From: Bin87 sp034420475
Lineage (GTDB): Bacteria > Chloroflexota > Dehalococcoidia > Lucifugimonadales > UBA3495
Direction of reading: 5' to 3'
Length of the DNA stretch: 64,000 bases
Assembly: GCA_034420475.1 (NCBI GenBank)
Contig: DAOULH010000089.1
Span: 25,015 to 89,014, forward strand
Shown: positions 60,311 to 64,000 of the stretch, one piece after another
How the letters are laid out: the number at the start of each line of letters is the position of its first letter
How positions within the stretch are numbered: position 1 is the first letter of the stretch
Translations under genes and position numbers: made by a program
Notes under the pieces: model-generated
Seen by the model: the letters and a program-made list of their open reading frames with translations, nothing else
Database searches by the model: none
Told to the model about the DNA's origin: nothing

Positions 60311-63300
60311 CTAGAAATACCCGCTTAGTCGTGGCAGTTGGCTCGTGCCCCGGTCACCGAACGCTATCAGGTGACCGTCCTCCCAATAAGCCATGTCGCC
60401 CACTACGTCCATCGTACCCATGCTGACCGTGCAGACCCGCTGCAGCAGGTCAATCACCTGCTCTTTGTGGTCGGCAAAGCGGTAGGCGTTAAACCGCTCT
60501 CGGATGGTCGGGTCGCGGGGCTTGCGTTCCTTGTACTGGTCCAGCACCCATTCCAGGGCAGAGCGGTTGCCCAGTTGGTAACGCCAGGCGTCGGCCGGAA
60601 CACCGGCCAAAGCGGTTTGCTCGTCCAGTGTGATGACGCCGCGCTCCTTGTCCGCCCGCAAAATCACCTTCTCCGTTCGTCCTGAGCCTATAGAAGGGCT
60701 TTCCTTTTCTCGACGTTCCAACGGATACGGTTCCGCCGCCTCGAACCCCAGGTGCAAGTCCAGCAGTTCTCGCCCGCATTGCAGCCAGATGTCAAAATCA
60801 TGGTACAGCGGCAGCCTCGGAAACTCCCGCATCAGGTCAGCCCGGTAGTCATGCCGGTACGACTCGTCGTGCAGCACCCCGTAAGTGTAGGCGAAAATAT
60901 CCTCGGCGCTGATGCCTTTCTCGCCGAAAACCTCACGACAATACCCTTCTCCCCAATCCTGTCGTCGTTGCTCGTTAATCTCCCGAACTGCCCACTCCGT
61001 GATGTTGCTCACTCGCTCCCCGTCTGCCGTGTAGCGGTAGAGGGGGAGGCATTGGGTATCGCCGGTGAAGTGAAAATCGGTGGGTTTATCGGTAGCCATA
61101 ACGTAGAAGTCTTTGCCGTTGACGCAGAAGTTGATGACCTTGTTAGGCTGTTTCAAATCCGGCCCGAACATCTCGTAATGATTTTTGGTAAGAACGTCGT
61201 TCATCGTAAAATCGACGAAGTGATGCTTTACCACAAACGGGCGGTAGAGAGATTGGATACGGTTGTCATCGTTATACACGACGCGCCGGCCACGCTGAAA
61301 CTCATTACGCAAGTCGCGGCTCCACTTGATAACAGGGTTAAAGGTTTCGTCCCTGTTTTCCAGCGCATGGTTATAGGTATCCGCAAAGAAAAGAGCCTTG
61401 TTCCGCAGATTGGCAACAGTAAAGTCATACACCCAGTCATCGCGGTTTGACTTGACTGCGTTGGTGAACAGGCGGAACACTGCCCGTTCCTCGTCGGCTG
61501 CTTTGGCAAACTTGGTTTCCCGGTTGGCCAGGGGCATCAAGCGCTGGAATTCGTAGCGGCGAATGGACTGCCCGAGCCACTGCCCGAATTCGTCCGGCGT
61601 AACCCGGTCAAAGTCTATGTCTTGCATATCAGCCTCACGCAGGTAAATCAGTTTGTCCGCTGCCGTTTCGGCGTCTTCACGGTGAGCGTAATGGATGTTG
61701 CACTGCCCGGTCCGGGACTTGTCACGCACGAAGAAACCAATGGCGACGCCGGTTTGTATGCCAAACACGTTGTGCGTAGTGCCGGATATTTTCGGGTTGC
61801 GGCGTACGTCCGAACCCAGGTCGAGAACATAGACGTCGGTGAACTCATCGCCAGCGACCTTGCGAAAGCCGTCATCCTGCCGAGCGTCCAGGTAAGCCCG
61901 ATTGGTGATGAAAGCGATTACTCCATCATCCGCCAGCCGATCCGACGCCCATCGGATGAATCGCTTGTACATGTCATATTGGTGCGTTTTTTGCGCGCTG
62001 CTTTCCTCAACGTAAGTATCACGGATGCGACGGTCAATGTCAGGATATTGACGATTTGCGCCACCATCGCCCCACAGCGTGGCGCTGTCGTTGTAGGGCG
62101 GGTTGCCGATGATGACGCTGATGGGCTGTTCGTTCTGTTCCTGCACCCGTATCCAGTTCTCTTCCGACAGGCCGCCCAGGTTGAAGGCCGCCTGCCGCTG
62201 CACCGCGCCGCCGCTGGCGCCCTGCCCCTGCCAGTCCATGTTGTCCAGAGTGTCCACAAAGCACAGGTTGGGGAACTCCACGTAACTCCCCATGCGTTCC
62301 CGGTAGCGGTACTCAATGTTCAGGTTGGCGATGTAGTAGGGCAGGATCGCCACTTCGTTGGCGTAGATCTCGTTGCGGTACTTGTGCTCCAGACGCTCGG
62401 CCGGCAAGTAGTCAATCAGGCCGGTGACAAAGGTTCCCGTGCCGGTGGCCGGGTCCAGAATGCGCACGTTGTCGTCGGCCAGGGTCTTGCCGAAATGCTT
62501 CCGGAACAGGTAGTCCGCGCCTCGGATGATGAAATCGACAACTTCGTTGGGCGTGTAAACCACTCCCAGGCGGTCGGCGGCGGCCGGGTTGTAAGCCTGG
62601 TAAAAGTCCTCGTAGATTGCCTTCAGGAACCGCTGCTTTTCGGCGTAGTCGGTAATGTCCCAGGCGGCGCTTCCGATGGCTCCGTAGTAATGGCGCAGGC
62701 GGTCTATAGCCTGGCGCTGAACGTCGCCGGTGAAGAACGTTCCTTCCAGGTCGTCCAACTGGCGGGCGATGTTGTTATAGCGATGGAACTGAGTTTCACG
62801 GAAGATCGCCAGAAAAATGTCCTTCGTCAGGATATGCTGCAACAGCATTTCCCTCACGTCGGCGTCGGAAACCTCGGGGCTGATGGTGCGGTGGCAGACA
62901 GCGAGAAATGCCGCGGCCGCGTTGCGATAGTTGGCGTTTCCGGCAGAGGCAGCTTCCACAGCAGCGCGGAGATCCTCCAGTACGGAGGGCAGGTCGGTTT
63001 TGAACTGCTGGCGGGCCTGGCGGAACTCCCCAATTTGGGGCAGTTCGTAGTCAAGGAATCGCTGGATAAGACGATGCAGCTCGCCGGGGCGAGTCATATC
63101 CACCCGCATCGCCTGTTCCCCGCTCTGGATCAAGGCAGCGGTTCGAGAGTCTTCAAAAAGAATATTCTCCTGGGGGTAGCCAAGGTTGAATTTGCGCACA
63201 ATTTCGGCATCAAGATCGTCGTGAGAATCCTTGGCCTCCCAATATCCCCGCGCCATCCGCAGCGTGTCCTTCACCGTACCGTCAGGGATGACGCCCGCAG

Positions 63301-63469
63301 GCGTGCGCAGTTCGGGAACCAGCGTCAGTTTCTCCCGATGCGCTCGGCAGTACTCGGCCAGGCAGTTCTGGAAAGCCGGCCTTATGACCAGTTCGTTATC
63401 AGACCCGCTGACCGCAACGAGCTGCTGCAGGCTTTCGTAATAGCGTTTGATGAGCGGGTAGTCCAGCAT
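60311..63469 (-). CDS. Single-chain restriction-modification enzyme, type ISP/IIG-like (1052 aa)
   Basis: One polypeptide with nuclease and N6-adenine methyltransferase parts. N-terminal nuclease-like region with Asp63 (IPDGTVKD) and E78-A-K80 in YWEAKDS. Helical linker, then the methyltransferase: YTPNEVVDFIIRGADYLF, SAM motif I DPATGTGTF (339-347) and catalytic NPPY (456-459). About 400 residues of target-recognition sequence follow, ending SALEWVLDQYKERKPRD. It matches type ISP (LlaGI-like) enzymes but lacks their helicase domain, so it acts more like a type IIG/IIL enzyme. A promoter lies directly upstream with almost no leader. Composition is lower in GC than housekeeping genes. Confidence 0.88.
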   Translation of the reverse strand: MLDYPLIKRYYESLQQLVAVSGSDNELVIRPAFQNCLAEYCRAHREKLTLVPELRTPAGVIPDGTVKDTLRMARGYWEAKDSHDDLDAEIVRKFNLGYPQENILFEDSRTAALIQSGEQAMRVDMTRPGELHRLIQRFLDYELPQIGEFRQARQQFKTDLPSVLEDLRAAVEAASAGNANYRNAAAAFLAVCHRTISPEVSDADVREMLLQHILTKDIFLAIFRETQFHRYNNIARQLDDLEGTFFTGDVQRQAIDRLRHYYGAIGSAAWDITDYAEKQRFLKAIYEDFYQAYNPAAADRLGVVYTPNEVVDFIIRGADYLFRKHFGKTLADDNVRILDPATGTGTFVTGLIDYLPAERLEHKYRNEIYANEVAILPYYIANLNIEYRYRERMGSYVEFPNLCFVDTLDNMDWQGQGASGGAVQRQAAFNLGGLSEENWIRVQEQNEQPISVIIGNPPYNDSATLWGDGGANRQYPDIDRRIRDTYVEESSAQKTHQYDMYKRFIRWASDRLADDGVIAFITNRAYLDARQDDGFRKVAGDEFTDVYVLDLGSDVRRNPKISGTTHNVFGIQTGVAIGFFVRDKSRTGQCNIHYAHREDAETAADKLIYLREADMQDIDFDRVTPDEFGQWLGQSIRRYEFQRLMPLANRETKFAKAADEERAVFRLFTNAVKSNRDDWVYDFTVANLRNKALFFADTYNHALENRDETFNPVIKWSRDLRNEFQRGRRVVYNDDNRIQSLYRPFVVKHHFVDFTMNDVLTKNHYEMFGPDLKQPNKVINFCVNGKDFYVMATDKPTDFHFTGDTQCLPLYRYTADGERVSNITEWAVREINEQRRQDWGEGYCREVFGEKGISAEDIFAYTYGVLHDESYRHDYRADLMREFPRLPLYHDFDIWLQCGRELLDLHLGFEAAEPYPLERREKESPSIGSGRTEKVILRADKERGVITLDEQTALAGVPADAWRYQLGNRSALEWVLDQYKERKPRDPTIRERFNAYRFADHKEQVIDLLQRVCTVSMGTMDVVGDMAYWEDGHLIAFGDRGTSQLPRLSGYF

Positions 63470-63477
63470 GATTTACG

Positions 63478-63507
63478 ATTATACTGAACATCGCTGGACG
63501 CTGGCAA
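63478..63507 (-). promoter_or_regulatory. Leaderless-type promoter of the RM gene
   Basis: Minus strand: TTGCCA (63507-63502), 18 bases, perfect TATAAT (63483-63478); the -10 ends only 8 bases before the ATG at 63469, and no Shine-Dalgarno is present. Confidence 0.65.
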
Positions 63508-63634
63508 AATGGCCCGGCACTTTTGTTCTCCGATTCCGCTGCTCAAACTACCTCGCGGGATCGTGCCCCTGGTCGTTCAGCAAGACTGCGATGGCCGGGG
63601 GCATATTTTCATCAAGGATGAACTGCGCCACGAC

Positions 63635-63985
63635 TTACCCGTGCCGGAACAGGCTTTCCAGCGTCGGAGCCTCTTCTCCTTCCTCCAGCGTCCAGCCGTC
63701 GCTGTCCAGAAAGCTCCCCTCGAACTTCCATTGGTGGGTTCCGCCCGTCAGGTTTTCGCTGGCATACAGGAAACAGGCGCGTATGTCCTCAGGGGTCAGG
63801 TGGGGATAATGCTTCACGATGTCTTCTGCTTTCGTCCCGCCGGCCAGCAAGTAGAGGACGAAAGCCACCGAGACGCGGGTTCCCTTTACCCCCAATCCAC
63901 CGAAAGGATGAGGGTGTCGGTGCGGTAAAGGGATAAGAAAGTGCTCCCGGCTTCGGGGATAATGGTTTTTGAAACAGAAAACCAA
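63635..63985 (-). CDS. DUF433 domain protein, 5' end uncertain
   Basis: DUF433 core is clear: FGGLGVKGTRVSVAFVLYLLAGGTKAEDIVKHYPHLTPEDIRACFLYASENL. The C-terminal extension (GGTHQWKFEGSFLDSDGWTLEEGEEAP) is not part of the domain and may be a partner-binding tail. The frame is open to the right edge of the window, and the only starts seen are weak (TTG at 63985), so the true start may be outside. A DUF5615-like toxin gene would be expected downstream but is not apparent in the 130 bases before the RM promoter; this may be an orphan antitoxin. Confidence 0.7.
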   Translation of the reverse strand: MVFCFKNHYPRSREHFLIPLPHRHPHPFGGLGVKGTRVSVAFVLYLLAGGTKAEDIVKHYPHLTPEDIRACFLYASENLTGGTHQWKFEGSFLDSDGWTLEEGEEAPTLESLFRHG

Positions 63986-64000
63986 CCTGAAACAAGGAGC

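Noticed and set aside
61622..63487. 621-aa plus-strand frame opposite the RM gene
   Set aside because: Shadow; the minus strand carries SAM-binding and NPPY motifs.

Overview
The window is a GC-rich stretch of bacterial chromosome with one tRNA gene and no rRNA, phage structural genes or CRISPR array. Gene content (SecA with a C-terminal SEC-C zinc motif, a four-domain S1, a lipoprotein with an Ala/Pro/Thr/Glu-rich linker, an MpaB-type oxygenase, haloalkane dehalogenase, D-aminoacylase-like amidohydrolase, a Cys4 zinc ribbon fused to a DEAD-box helicase, two ammonium transporters) suggests a free-living or host-associated Chloroflexota member, perhaps of the Dehalococcoidia/SAR202 kind. That is an inference from content; no phylogenetic marker was aligned.

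Layout. 0-5 kb: truncated cysS, a small membrane protein coupled to a NUDIX hydrolase, a GlcD-like FAD oxidase, a 96-aa unknown with a clear promoter and terminator, and a D-2-hydroxyacid dehydrogenase broken by one extra C. 5-8 kb: a lower-GC accessory patch with an Mrr-type endonuclease and a two-gene unit of a DUF4365 nuclease-like protein plus an unrecognised 379-aa partner. 8-24 kb: housekeeping block (rplY, secA, copA with a YHS protein, tRNA-Phe, rpsA, polX, aconitase, ferredoxins, Lrp/AsnC regulator), with one DUF3800 protein that has lost its usual aspartates. 24-44 kb: transporters and metabolism (DMT exporter, isocitrate lyase/PEP mutase-family lyase, esterase, MMPL plus MpaB-type oxygenase, queuosine precursor transporter, glnA, ammonium transporter, beta-propeller plus Ig-like pair, Rieske protein, amidohydrolase, haloalkane dehalogenase), interrupted by a HicAB toxin-antitoxin pair, a GxxExxY gene between inverted repeats and a gene with an in-frame TAG. 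44.6-48.3 kb: an IetAS-type anti-phage module (AAA+ ATPase plus subtilisin-like protease). 48.3-56 kb: a repeat-rich zone with a deletion scar joining the 3' ends of an amt and a dehalogenase gene, a fatty-acid desaturase, the helicase with a repeat-laden leader, a solute-binding lipoprotein and a second amt. 56-64 kb: rhodanese and tartrate/malate dehydrogenase, then a defence/toxin island (DUF5615-DUF433, PaREP1-like, MazF-like, a single-chain restriction-modification enzyme with a leaderless-type promoter, another DUF433 protein).

How the genes fit together. glnA and two Amt proteins point to ammonium scavenging. The MMPL/MpaB pair, haloalkane dehalogenase, amidohydrolase, Rieske protein, FAD oxidase and PEP-mutase-family lyase point to turnover of varied organic compounds. 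At least four separate defence or toxin loci alternate with housekeeping blocks. Four dispersed repeat families occur: GTCATTGCGAG palindromes, GGGGCG hairpins, an ATCCTGT.CATCGATGT motif, and an amt-type terminator block. They suggest active repeat traffic. The best candidate for an undescribed system is the DUF4365 plus 379-aa pair at 6.4-8.0 kb. The most unusual structural find is the chimeric scar at 48.55-48.94 kb.
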